This document shows positions 23,916-32,330 of a DNA stretch of 39,658 bases, one piece after another (within the stretch, counting starts at the first letter, position 1; every line of letters begins with the position of its first letter). The position numbers and the translations under genes are program-made. The notes below the pieces were generated by a model. That model saw only the letters and a list, made by a program, of their open reading frames with translations. It did not search any database and was not told the origin of the DNA. The DNA is from Euryarchaeota archaeon UBA202 (lineage in GTDB: Archaea; Thermoplasmatota; E2; UBA202), in the NCBI GenBank assembly GCA_002502685.1, contig DAQA01000011.1, positions 1-39,658 of the forward strand, given 5' to 3'.

Positions 23916-25979
23916 GTGAAAAAAAAATTAGGTGCTATAGTGCTTGTTTTCTGTTTAATCTATGCATGTTCTCTGATGGGGAGTATTGTGTCTTCTGAAT
24001 CGTCCTTTCATCCACAGATTTTTGATCCACAAATGATTTATGTTGATGATGATTTTACAGATGACCCAGAAAATCATCAATGGGACACCATACAAGAGGG
24101 GATAACTGATGCGAGCAACGGAGACATTGTCTATGTATATCAAGGGATATATCCTGAAAATGTAGTACTAGACAAAACTGTTACTTTATTGGGTGAAACA
24201 AAGGATTTTACGATAATTGATGCACAAAATCGGGCTGACTGTCTCTATATAATTTCTGACTATGCCAATATCACCGGGTTTACCCTAAGGAATAGTGGTA
24301 CCGGGGTTTATCCCCAACTAGATGCAGGCATTGATATTAATTCATGCCATGTTACTATTACCCATTGTAATATCATTTCCAATAACCAGGGAATCCTTAT
24401 TAAAAAATCATATAATTTTATTACCGAATGCTTCATAGATAAAAACGAAGCGGGTGTTTATTTTAAGGGAGACAATAATACTGTTACTCATTGCGAGATA
24501 ACCAATAATTCCATTGGTGTTGGTGCTGACCAAGTTAAAAAAAATAATTTATCCCATTTGCAAATACAAAACAATGGCCGGGGCATCCATTTTGTAACCT
24601 CCCAGGATAATCTTATTAAAGACTCTTGCATTGTAACCAATCAACATCATGGACTTATCCTCGAATGGATGTCTGATAACAACAAGATTTCACGATGCAG
24701 CATCAGTAATAATGGCGAGGATGGCATTCACGTCTATGCCTCAACAGATGGAAATATCATATCGCAATGCCAGATATCCCATAACGGTGGGGACGGTATA
24801 GAATTTTTTGATACAGTCAATAACAACATCATCTTATTTTGCGATATTATTGGAAACCATCACCATGGAATATATTCACACTGGATTTTAACGGCCCCCT
24901 CCAATAGAATGCATTACTGCAACATCTATAATAACGGGTTTGGGGTTCATGGTGAACTCTGCCAGCCTAATGCGATATATAACTGGTGGGGGTCACCTGA
25001 TGGACCATCTGGGGCAGGAAACGGCCAGGGTGATGCAATCACTGACAGTGTTGTTTATATCCCTTGGCTTAATGAGCCCGCTGGAGAAAATACCCCTCCC
25101 TCTGTTGAGATATCTTCTCCCTCTGAAGAGGAAACAGTGGGGAATCAAATAGAGATAATTGGCTGGTCAAGCGATCCTGATGGCTTAGAGGATCTAAGAA
25201 TTGTTGAGATAAGAATAGATAAAGAAGAATGGCGTCTTGTTAATGGAACTAGTCCCTGGCGATACTATTATACCACCCAAGATAATGGATTTCATGTCGT
25301 CACTGCTCGAGCATATGATTACATTAATTATTCTGGATTATACATACGAACCATCATAGTTGATACTGTGCTACCCCTGGTTACTCTCCTCTATCCCCAG
25401 GGTGGCGAAAGCCTAAAAGGCGCAACTAAAATCCAATGGGAAGCCTCTGATAACCAAGATGATGGACTTGAAATCAACCTCTCCTATAGTTCCGTGGGAA
25501 ATATAGATTGGCATACAATCATGATTTCTGATGACGCCAACGGCACTTATAACTGGAATACCTCGTTACTTCCAGATGGAGAATATATCCTCCGCATCAG
25601 CGCGACCGATGATGCAGGTAATAGCGCTTTTGATATATCTGGCAACTTTACAATTGATAGCACACTTCTTTCACTGCAAATAGTCAAACCTCGAAATGGA
25701 TATCTTTACATTATGGACAGAGAAGTAATTCCTACATTAAGAGGGAGGACCTTAATTATTGGAAAAATCACTATTGAATCTTCAATAGATCCAGTATCCA
25801 CTATCCAAAGAATAGAATTGTACCTTGATAATATCCTCTTTGGCATACTCTATAATCCTCCCTTTGAATTTTTAATCGATGAATCCCTCTTCGGTAAACA
25901 TTCTATATGTGTCAAGATACATGATACTGCAAATCGGTGTGCTGTCCATACTATCGAGCCACTGTTTCTCAATTGGTAA
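23916..25979 (+). CDS. Secreted NosD-like beta-helix protein with Ig-like tail
   Basis: This surface or secreted protein of 687 residues starts with KKKLGAIVLVFCLIYAC, a signal peptide. A IYVDDDF...WDTIQEGI...GDIVYVYQGIYPENV block then leads into about 300 residues of right-handed parallel beta-helix repeats (recurring N-N-I, H-C-N and S-x-N-G-x-G-I patterns), as in NosD/PbH1 proteins. Two or three Ig/fibronectin-like domains follow (from about 395: PPSVEISSPSEEETV; then PLVTLLYPQGGESL). No PGF-CTERM or C-terminal helix is seen, so it may be released or held non-covalently. I chose GTG at 23916 because a TATA-like AATAATTTAAAG lies about 28 nt before it; the upstream GTG at 23898 would be only 10 nt from it. 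The ligand, possibly a polysaccharide, is unknown. Confidence 0.88.
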   Translation: MKKKLGAIVLVFCLIYACSLMGSIVSSESSFHPQIFDPQMIYVDDDFTDDPENHQWDTIQEGITDASNGDIVYVYQGIYPENVVLDKTVTLLGETKDFTIIDAQNRADCLYIISDYANITGFTLRNSGTGVYPQLDAGIDINSCHVTITHCNIISNNQGILIKKSYNFITECFIDKNEAGVYFKGDNNTVTHCEITNNSIGVGADQVKKNNLSHLQIQNNGRGIHFVTSQDNLIKDSCIVTNQHHGLILEWMSDNNKISRCSISNNGEDGIHVYASTDGNIISQCQISHNGGDGIEFFDTVNNNIILFCDIIGNHHHGIYSHWILTAPSNRMHYCNIYNNGFGVHGELCQPNAIYNWWGSPDGPSGAGNGQGDAITDSVVYIPWLNEPAGENTPPSVEISSPSEEETVGNQIEIIGWSSDPDGLEDLRIVEIRIDKEEWRLVNGTSPWRYYYTTQDNGFHVVTARAYDYINYSGLYIRTIIVDTVLPLVTLLYPQGGESLKGATKIQWEASDNQDDGLEINLSYSSVGNIDWHTIMISDDANGTYNWNTSLLPDGEYILRISATDDAGNSAFDISGNFTIDSTLLSLQIVKPRNGYLYIMDREVIPTLRGRTLIIGKITIESSIDPVSTIQRIELYLDNILFGILYNPPFEFLIDESLFGKHSICVKIHDTANRCAVHTIEPLFLNW

Positions 25980-26019
25980 ATTTCTCGTAAGGGGCAATAC
26001 TTGAGGATGTTCTATTTAC

Positions 26020-26940
26020 CTACTCCAGTCTTTCAAGCAAGGCGGCAATCATGAGTGGTAAAATCAGGGTTGCGTCACCTTCAATAATTACATTTTTTGA
26101 TTTCTCTTTTAGTTTCCCCCAAGAAATAGCTTCACGAGGACGGGCACCGGACAAGGATCCATCCCATTCAGGCGATGAGGTGATATAGATAGCGGCATCC
26201 AATCCTCCAGAAAACTGGCTCCACCAAATCAGATGATGTTTAGAAATACCCCCGCCGATAATTAGGCCTGCTATTTTTGTGTTATTAAACATGGTATCAG
26301 CAAGCTCCTGTTCATCCCTTAACAAGTCTAGCATGAACTCCTTGTGGGATTGATAGAACATCCAAATCTGTGATCCAACTGCCCCATCAACTATTCCAGG
26401 TATGTAAACCGATATTCTATTTTTCCATGACCAATAAAGAATAGATTTGTCATTTAGTGTTTCTCCGATTTTCCAGGCTATCTCCCTTGTTGACCATTCT
26501 TTTTTTTCCTTGTACATTCTCTTTAGAATACCCTGCATTTTTTTTTCTATAATATATCCATAATTCTTGGTGGGTATGAGGATATTGCCTAATCGGTTTA
26601 TCCCTTTTTTATGTAATTCTACGTCATCCAATAAAAATGACCCGTGGTAATACGATTTCCATGTACGGGCAAGATCGTGATCAAGAGTGCCACCGGTAGT
26701 TATCAAAACGTCAATTAATTTACGTTTTACCATCTCTCGTATAACTCCTCGGGTACCTGTAGCACAAATACAAGCAGGGAAAGACAAAAGGAGTGGAACA
26801 TTCTCATTGACAATTTTTTCCAAAATGTCCACACCTAGGGCAATCTTTTTAGCTGTAAAGCCTCCGGAATCATATAGATTTTTTATTAAGTCGTTGGCGC
26901 TCATTTTTGGTTTTAATGTTATATCTTTTATGGGTATCAT
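26020..26940 (-). CDS. dys: Deoxyhypusine synthase
   Basis: This enzyme transfers the aminobutyl group of spermidine to a lysine of archaeal eIF5A, using NAD. The 306-residue protein has TTGGTLDHDLART (81-93) near the NAD site, PGIVDGAVGSQIW (about 181-193), and GGGISKHH (229-236), in which K234 is the predicted catalytic lysine that forms the imine intermediate. SPEWDGSLSGARPREAISWGK (256 onward) completes the conserved C-terminal active-site block, so the enzyme looks functional. A TTTTTATATT element is centred 26 nt before the ATG, suggesting leaderless expression. The eIF5A gene is not in the window. Confidence 0.95.
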   Translation of the reverse strand: MIPIKDITLKPKMSANDLIKNLYDSGGFTAKKIALGVDILEKIVNENVPLLLSFPACICATGTRGVIREMVKRKLIDVLITTGGTLDHDLARTWKSYYHGSFLLDDVELHKKGINRLGNILIPTKNYGYIIEKKMQGILKRMYKEKKEWSTREIAWKIGETLNDKSILYWSWKNRISVYIPGIVDGAVGSQIWMFYQSHKEFMLDLLRDEQELADTMFNNTKIAGLIIGGGISKHHLIWWSQFSGGLDAAIYITSSPEWDGSLSGARPREAISWGKLKEKSKNVIIEGDATLILPLMIAALLERLE

Positions 26941-26991
26941 CTAAACCTCATAAATGAAGGAATATAAAAAAAATACTAAAAAAAAGAAATT

Positions 26992-27014
26992 GAAAAAATA
27001 AAAAAGAAAAAAGG
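26992..27014 (-). terminator. T-rich terminator after thermosome gene
   Basis: On the minus strand a C-rich stretch is followed by three successive T runs of about six bases, beginning about 12 nt after the stop codon. Confidence 0.55.
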
Positions 27015-27026
27015 GGGAGAGGGTGC

Positions 27027-28676
27027 TTACATTTCTGGCGGCATGCCGCCCATTCCACCCATTCCGCCAGGTGGCATACCTCCTCCTCCGCCTCCTGGTC
27101 CTCCCTTTGCAGCTATAACGTCATCGATGCGAAGGATCATGACTGCCCCTTCTGTGGCCGATCTAATTGCTTGTATGTTAACTGTTGCAGGTTCCAAAAT
27201 GTTTTGGGTTTTCATATTGCTGATGTCTCCCTTGTTAACATCGATGCCGTATGATTTTTGGTCTTTTTTGTGTGCTTGGCGGAGTTTGAGAAGCATATCG
27301 ATTGCATCAAGCCCAGCGTTGTTGGCTAGAGCCCGGGGAATGGATTCGATGGCGTTGGCAAAAGCTTCAATTGCCATCTGTTCACGACCGCCGATTGTCC
27401 CGGCGTAGTCCTGCAGTCCCATGGATATTTCAATGGCTGCTGAGCCTCCCCCTGCCGTCATTTTACCGGTTCTAATGGCTATTCCAATGACTGATAGAGC
27501 GTCATGAAGCCCTCGTTCGATTTCGTCTACTACGTGTTCGGTTCCCCCTCTTATGAGTATGCTTACTGCTTTTGCTTCTTTACAATTGGTCACAAAGACC
27601 ATTTCATCCTCTCCGATTTTTCGTTCTTCTACTAAACCTGCATATCCAAGCTCACTTTTTGGTATCTCATGTATTTCTGAAACAATTGTTCCTCCTGTTG
27701 CCTTGGAGAGTTTTTCCATATCTGATTTTTTTGCCCGTCTCACGGCAAATATTTTTTCTTTGGCCAAGTAATGTTGAGCGAGATCATCGATTCCTTTTTG
27801 GCATATGACAACGGTGGCCCCGGATTCCTTGATTTTTTTGACATAGGTCTTCAGCATTTTTTCTTCTTCATCTAAAAACTTTTGCAGTTGGGACGGATCA
27901 TCAATGCGGATTTGTGCATCAACTTCTGTTTTTTTGACCTCAAGCGCTTGATTTATCAATAGTATTTTTGCATTTTTTACAGATTTAGGCATACCAGAAT
28001 GCACACGTTCTTTGTCAATGTTAATACCATTGATAAGTTCAGTGTCTTTGATGGATCCTCCTTGTTTTTTCTCAACTTTGATATTGTCAAGATCGACAGT
28101 GATGACTTTTCCCTCTTTTTCAGCGACTGCTTTTACCGCTTTATATGCAATCTCTGCTAGGAGTTCACGATTATATGCAGCTGTTTTTCCGGTCATAGCA
28201 GTCTCTGCTATCTTACGAAGTATTTTTTCGTCATTGGGTGTCACTTTTTCAGCTATTTTGTTAATGATCTCACAGGCTTTTTCATTGGCCATCCTATATC
28301 CCTCTACTATTGTGGTTGGATGGACATTTTGTTCAATGAGTTCCTGGGCGCTTTTCAGAAGTTCTCCAGCAAGGACAACAGCGGTTGTTGTTCCATCTCC
28401 GCATTCTTCATCTTGTGTTTTGGCAATTTCCACTACCATTTTTGCTGCTGGGTGTTCTATGTCAATTTCTTTGAGGATTGTTGCTCCATCGTTAGTTATG
28501 ACTACGTCACCCATTGAATCAACGAGCATTTTGTCCATGCCTTTCGGTCCGAGTGTAGAGCGCACAGCATCTGCGATTGCCATGGCTGCCCGAATATTGT
28601 TCCCTTGTGCGTCGCGGCCGCGTTCTCGTTCAGTTCCTTCCTTCAATATTAATATAGGTTGTTTTCCTGATAACAC
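27027..28676 (-). CDS. thsA: Thermosome (group II chaperonin) subunit
   Basis: This subunit builds the double-ring ATP-dependent protein-folding chamber of archaea. The 549 residues contain the nucleotide-binding TLGPKGMDKM (41-50), NDGAT (62-66) and GDGTTTAVVLAGE (93-105), the equatorial-domain closing motif ANNAGLDAIDML, and a C-terminal Gly/Met tail (GGMPPGGMGGMGGM) that reaches into the cavity. The start codon is GTG with GGTGAT just upstream, and a TATATAAAA box is found at 28708-28716. Only one subunit gene is present here; homologues may be elsewhere. The promoter region faces a long spacer with a perfect palindrome (28923-28944), too far to be an obvious heat-shock operator. Confidence 0.96.
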   Translation of the reverse strand: MLSGKQPILILKEGTERERGRDAQGNNIRAAMAIADAVRSTLGPKGMDKMLVDSMGDVVITNDGATILKEIDIEHPAAKMVVEIAKTQDEECGDGTTTAVVLAGELLKSAQELIEQNVHPTTIVEGYRMANEKACEIINKIAEKVTPNDEKILRKIAETAMTGKTAAYNRELLAEIAYKAVKAVAEKEGKVITVDLDNIKVEKKQGGSIKDTELINGINIDKERVHSGMPKSVKNAKILLINQALEVKKTEVDAQIRIDDPSQLQKFLDEEEKMLKTYVKKIKESGATVVICQKGIDDLAQHYLAKEKIFAVRRAKKSDMEKLSKATGGTIVSEIHEIPKSELGYAGLVEERKIGEDEMVFVTNCKEAKAVSILIRGGTEHVVDEIERGLHDALSVIGIAIRTGKMTAGGGSAAIEISMGLQDYAGTIGGREQMAIEAFANAIESIPRALANNAGLDAIDMLLKLRQAHKKDQKSYGIDVNKGDISNMKTQNILEPATVNIQAIRSATEGAVMILRIDDVIAAKGGPGGGGGGMPPGGMGGMGGMPPEM

Positions 28677-28707
28677 TTAAATCACCGGAACGGTATAATA
28701 AATCTTC

Positions 28708-28716
28708 TATATAAAA
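28708..28716 (-). promoter_or_regulatory. Probable TATA box of thermosome gene
   Basis: The minus strand reads TTTTATATA, centred about 36 nt before the GTG start. Initiation would leave a leader of about ten bases carrying GGTGAT. Confidence 0.6.
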
Positions 28717-29089
28717 TTATCTATTGGGTATTTTTTTTTGTGTAATTAAATATTTGTCATTATTTGCTGTTTTTAATATTGTGATTTTATGTTTTTCCGT
28801 CAATTTTTTTTTAGTTTTTTAGCCAAGGTTGAACTTACAGCATCGCAACCGATTTTTTTTTTTGGTTGCTGCCTATCCTACAAATTACTTTGATATTTTT
28901 TTGTGATTAATGGAAAATGATAATGCATCATTAAATTGATGCATATACTATTTATTAGATACATCTTTTCTATTGGCTCTCCAAAAATCCATATAATAAA
29001 TTGAATTTATTCAGAGGATTTTCATATCAGTGGATGGTTATTTTTTTTTACAGAAAACTTATTAAAAAAATTTATTATTAGGGGGGTGT
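28717..29089. other. Intergenic region between divergent thermosome and small Lys-rich gene
   Basis: This spacer of about 370 bases contains no credible reading frame. It holds T tracts, a possible six-pair hairpin (GCAACC at 28845-28850 with GGTTGC at 28864-28869 around a T-rich loop), and a perfect inverted repeat at 28923-28944 listed separately. A TATA-like CTATTTATTAG lies just after that repeat (about 28948-28958). Confidence 0.5.
28923..28944. repeat. Perfect 8-bp inverted repeat, operator-like
   Basis: ATGCATCA and TGATGCAT flank TTAAAT, giving an exact dyad of two eight-base arms with a six-base spacer. The size suits a dimeric winged-helix regulator. It lies about 10 nt before a TATA-like element on the plus strand and 146 nt before the small Lys-rich gene. 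Confidence 0.6.
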
Positions 29090-29323
29090 ATGAAAGATAA
29101 AAACGATGTGTCAGATATCAAACTGGCAAAAATATTGTTAAAAAAAGATCAAGAAAAAAAAGAAAAAAAGGAGAAAAAATCTAGTCAGACACTTGATGAT
29201 CTCATAAATAGCTTACCGCCGAAGTATATAAAAAAATTTAAGGAGGAATATCCTGTTGATTCACCTTCCCGAAGAGATATTGATCATTTTTTGAGAAAAT
29301 ATAATTTGATAAAAAAATCCTAA
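29090..29323 (+). CDS. Small Lys-rich hypothetical protein
   Basis: I do not recognise this 77-residue protein. Residues 1-32 are a strongly charged Lys/Glu-rich helix with a run like KEKKEKKEKK, and residues 33-75 look like a compact helical domain (LDDLINSLPPKYIKKF, then RRDIDHFLRKYNLI). A G-rich site (GGGGGGTG) precedes the ATG at normal distance. Thirty bases separate it from the secreted cyclotransferase gene, so the two may be co-transcribed. The charge suggests nucleic acid or ribosome binding, but this is inference. Confidence 0.65.
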   Translation: MKDKNDVSDIKLAKILLKKDQEKKEKKEKKSSQTLDDLINSLPPKYIKKFKEEYPVDSPSRRDIDHFLRKYNLIKKS

Positions 29324-29353
29324 TACTAATTTTGTTTTCGTTCATTATCAATT

Positions 29354-30172
29354 ATGTATCCTAAATATCCAGTTCTTTTAATGGCTTTAATTATACTTGC
29401 GATCTTGATTTCTGGAATCGTTTTATTTTCCGTATATAAAAAAGATTCCTTTCATAATACATCCCTTTTCAGTATTGAAAGTGATATCTATTCAGTCATT
29501 GATGTCTTTCCCCATGATCCAAATGCATATACTCAGGGATTGGCAATAGATAATGGCATCCTCTATGAGGGTACTGGGCTTTATGGTAATTCTAGCATAA
29601 GAAAAGTTAATTGTGTCACAGGGGAGATATTACAATCTAGGGAGTTGGCATCTGAATATTTTGGGGAGGGAATAACTGTATATGATGGTAATATAATCCA
29701 GTTGACATGGCGTTCCTGTAAAGGCTTTGTATATGCGACAGAGAATTTTGAATTACTCACGGATTTTAGCTATACAACCGAGGGTTGGGGGATTGCTTTT
29801 ACTGGGGAATATTTTGTGATGAGTGATGGAACAGAGAACTTGTACTTTTTAGATCCTCAGACTTTTACCAAAGCTTATTCAATCCAGGTACACTATAATG
29901 GTGCCCCAATTTCTGGACTTAATGAATTAGAATTCGTCAAAGGGGAAATATATGCTAATCTCTTTCCTACTGATTACATTGTTCGAATTGATCCCTGTAC
30001 AGGCAAGGTAACCGGATGGATAAACTTGACAGGTCTAATGGATTGGAAACATTACGGAAAAAAAATAGATGTACTTAATGGAATAGCTTTTGATAAAAGT
30101 ACCAATCGTCTATTTGTTACAGGGAAATTTTGGCCTTATATTTTTGAAATAAATCTTTTTTCCCTCTTTTAA
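29354..30172 (+). CDS. Membrane-anchored glutaminyl-peptide cyclotransferase
   Basis: This protein matches the glutamine cyclotransferase family (plant/bacterial-type beta-propeller, PF05096 class), which converts N-terminal Gln of peptides to pyroglutamate. The 272-residue sequence starts with a signal anchor (about 5-28) and so acts outside the cell. The propeller carries YTQGLAIDNGILYEGTGLYG (59-78), IQLTW (115-119), WGIAFTGEYFVMSDGT and LNELEFVKGEIYAN blocks typical of the family, followed by RLFVTGKFWP near the end. It probably modifies or stabilises exported proteins. Its patchy distribution in archaea hints at transfer from bacteria, though the base composition looks like that of its neighbours. 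Confidence 0.88.
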   Translation: MYPKYPVLLMALIILAILISGIVLFSVYKKDSFHNTSLFSIESDIYSVIDVFPHDPNAYTQGLAIDNGILYEGTGLYGNSSIRKVNCVTGEILQSRELASEYFGEGITVYDGNIIQLTWRSCKGFVYATENFELLTDFSYTTEGWGIAFTGEYFVMSDGTENLYFLDPQTFTKAYSIQVHYNGAPISGLNELEFVKGEIYANLFPTDYIVRIDPCTGKVTGWINLTGLMDWKHYGKKIDVLNGIAFDKSTNRLFVTGKFWPYIFEINLFSLF

Positions 30173-30230
30173 TTCCAAGTTACATAATTTATCATTTCTT
30201 TATGAATGCATTATTTAAAAAATTTTTAGC

Positions 30231-30239
30231 TTTTTTTTT
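30231..30239 (+). terminator. T-tract terminator after cyclotransferase gene
   Basis: A nine-T run following TTTTTAGC lies about 60 nt after the stop codon, with independent promoter signals for albA further on. Confidence 0.45.
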
Positions 30240-30327
30240 ATTATCTCATGTGTGTTGACATACGTATACTAGATTTTATATTATGTTGCATAAGTATAGT
30301 TTTTTTTTGATTTGGTTGACCCAAAGG

Positions 30328-30335
30328 TTTAAATG
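30328..30335 (+). promoter_or_regulatory. Probable TATA box of albA
   Basis: TTTAAATG preceded by CCAAAGG (BRE-like) is centred about 34 nt before the GTG start, leaving a short leader that holds the GGTGGTGA ribosome-binding site. Confidence 0.6.
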
Positions 30336-30365
30336 TAATTTTTTAATTCAAAAGGTGGTGATACT

Positions 30366-30644
30366 GTGGCTGAAGAAAATACGGTATTTGTTGGAAACAA
30401 ACCCCCGATGAATTACGTTATCGCAGTGATAACGGAATTTGAACAGGGAACGAAGGAAGTTGTACTAAAAGCTCGTGGAAGGGCAATTTCACGTGCTGTA
30501 GACGCTGCTGAAATCAGCAGGAACCGCTTCATGAAGGATATTGAGATCTCCGATATCAAAATCGGTACAGAAGAAGTAGAATCCGAGGACGGGAACAAAC
30601 GCAACGTGTCTTTCATGGAAATAAAATTAACGAAGAGCAGCTGA
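30366..30644 (+). CDS. albA: Alba family chromatin protein
   Basis: Alba is an abundant archaeal DNA/RNA-binding protein that coats and bridges nucleic acid. The 92-residue sequence has the canonical VFVGNKPPMNYVIAV start, with K12 at the position of the acetylatable DNA-contacting lysine, then VVLKARGRAISRAVDAAEI (42-60) and NRFMKDIEI. The start is GTG with a near-perfect Shine-Dalgarno, GGTGGTGA, and a good TATA box, in keeping with high expression. No histone gene is seen in the window. It is monocistronic. Confidence 0.96.
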   Translation: MAEENTVFVGNKPPMNYVIAVITEFEQGTKEVVLKARGRAISRAVDAAEISRNRFMKDIEISDIKIGTEEVESEDGNKRNVSFMEIKLTKSS

Positions 30645-30766
30645 ATTCGCCCATTTTCCACTCTTAAATACAATATGGTGATATCCGCCATGACCTAATT
30701 TGGGTTAAAAAAACGATTTTATCACGCGAAAAAGTCTTTAACCCCCTTATTATAGGTGATAGACAA

Positions 30767-31897
30767 ATGACGGAAGAAAAGGAAGAATACGAATTTGACA
30801 TGCCCCATTTCGATGAGGAAGAGTTCATTGCAGAGCAAAAGAAAAAAGCAAAGTCATCCTTCATCTCTTTTGGATTTGGAATCTTAATGGGGATTATATG
30901 CAGCGCTATTTGGGTATCCCTTGGTGATTCACCATTGAAATGGCCTGTGACATTCCTATTAGGTATTTGTTCTATAGGTTTTTTAATCAAAATATTCCAG
31001 TTTTTCAAAATTGATATCTCTACCTTTGAAAGGAAGGATTGGTTGGGCACTGGCGCATTTTATTTTTTTACCTTTCTTGCTTTTTTTATTATATCTATAA
31101 ATCCGCCTTTTTATGATGGTTCTCCTCCGGTTATTGACACTTTCGCTCTTCCTGGTGCACAAGAAATTGGGGGTCATACTGTTTTAACCGCCAAAATTAC
31201 TGACAATGTTGGGTTAAGTGATACTCATATTGAGATTTTTACTCCTAGTGGGGCAACTATCAATGGGTCATTAATCAATGACGGTAATCACATGTACTTT
31301 TATGATTTTATGAATAAGGAAAACATTACAGGTATGTTTACATATCGTATAACATCAGAGGACTCGAATGGCAATGAAGCAGCAGAAAATGGTAATTTTA
31401 CGTACAGAGAAGATATTATCCATATTCCTGAATACCAGCAGGGTCAAAGCCTTTCGCGGCTGGATGAAATTAAGATTAGAGTAAAAGAATTGGGTATTGA
31501 CAAGAACAATATGAGGGTGTTTTATACTGTTAACAATGGCGAGGAAATCAATGCTTCCTATAGCGGGGAGGACACATACGCTGGTGAATATATATATACT
31601 TCGTCACCTGATAGGATAGGATGGACCACAGGTTTTGTCACTGTAGAGGTATTTGTTGAGGTTATTCACTATTTTGTTTTGCCAGCGGATGTAAACCAAA
31701 CTGTTCGGACAAGTCATGGTAGAATAATTGATAATCAGAATTATTCATTTTTTGTGGAGAGCATTGGTAGTCTGCCATCTCCAGACATAGATCTTCCTCA
31801 ACCACAAACTTTGCAACGTGTTCCCGGATTTGGAATTCTGTCCTTGGTGATTGCAGTTGTATTGTTGGGTGTATTAAAAAGAAAAAGGAAATTCTGA
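30767..31897 (+). CDS. PGF-CTERM-anchored surface protein with three N-terminal helices
   Basis: This 376-residue protein has an acidic cytoplasmic N-terminus (1-29), three membrane segments (about 30-52, 59-80, 93-114) and then an outward region with Ig-like beta sequence (LPGAQEIGGHTVLTAKITDN and SRLDEIKIRVKELGI) and several N-X-S/T sequons. It ends with VPGFGILSLVIAVVLLGVLKRKRKF split as PGFG, a hydrophobic helix and a basic tail: the PGF-CTERM signal handled by archaeosortase A. PGF-CTERM proteins usually have a cleaved signal peptide, so the three leading helices are unusual. A GGTGAT ribosome-binding site precedes the ATG. No archaeosortase gene is in the window. Function unknown. Confidence 0.85.
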   Translation: MTEEKEEYEFDMPHFDEEEFIAEQKKKAKSSFISFGFGILMGIICSAIWVSLGDSPLKWPVTFLLGICSIGFLIKIFQFFKIDISTFERKDWLGTGAFYFFTFLAFFIISINPPFYDGSPPVIDTFALPGAQEIGGHTVLTAKITDNVGLSDTHIEIFTPSGATINGSLINDGNHMYFYDFMNKENITGMFTYRITSEDSNGNEAAENGNFTYREDIIHIPEYQQGQSLSRLDEIKIRVKELGIDKNNMRVFYTVNNGEEINASYSGEDTYAGEYIYTSSPDRIGWTTGFVTVEVFVEVIHYFVLPADVNQTVRTSHGRIIDNQNYSFFVESIGSLPSPDIDLPQPQTLQRVPGFGILSLVIAVVLLGVLKRKRKF

Positions 31898-32033
31898 TTT
31901 TTCCTAATCCATTTCAGTGGGACAGATATAATTTAAAGATATGTTCGAGAATAAATTGATATAATCTTTTTTAATAATTTTTTTTATGTATATCAAAGTA
32001 TTTATCAGATTATAACATTTAGATTGCAGAGCC

Positions 32034-32192
32034 ATGAATATCTGGGAACTAGAAAATAAGACACAGGAATTAATCCATTTGTATAAGAGAATCAAAGACG
32101 AAGAACCTGATAATAAAATTGCCCAAGAATTGGTAGATTCGTCCCTGCCTGTATTAGAAAATCTTCTTAAAGCATTACAAAAAAGCAAATAA
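32034..32192 (+). CDS. Overlooked 52-residue helical protein
   Basis: An ATG at 32034 opens 52 codons: MNIWELENKTQELIHLYKRI, an acidic turn (KDEEPDNK) and a second helix (LVDSSLPVLENLLKALQ). The pattern is a clean two-helix amphipathic hairpin with balanced composition, unlike noise frames in this AT-rich DNA. A TATA-like AGTATTTATC (about 31998-32007) sits about 31 nt before the ATG, suggesting a nearly leaderless mRNA, and a 17-T tract (32223-32239) follows 30 nt after the stop. I do not recognise a family. Confidence 0.65.
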   Translation: MNIWELENKTQELIHLYKRIKDEEPDNKIAQELVDSSLPVLENLLKALQKSK

Positions 32193-32222
32193 TATAGTAG
32201 CCTATTATTTTTTATGGTACAC

Positions 32223-32239
32223 TTTTTTTTTTTTTTTTT
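32223..32239 (+). terminator. 17-T terminator after small ORF
   Basis: This is the longest T tract I noticed in the window. It lies in the convergent gap before the pheT 3' end and supports a plus-strand transcript ending here. Confidence 0.55.
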
Positions 32240-32330
32240 ATTATCTAATCATACCTTTGCATTACTGTTTACGATATATTATATCCTTTTTTGGCTCATC
32301 CTTAACATAAAGCAGAGCACTAATGGAATA

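Noticed and set aside
28012..28680. 222-codon frame antisense to the thermosome gene
   Set aside because: Ser/Ala/Phe-rich shadow caused by the codon bias of the real chaperonin gene.
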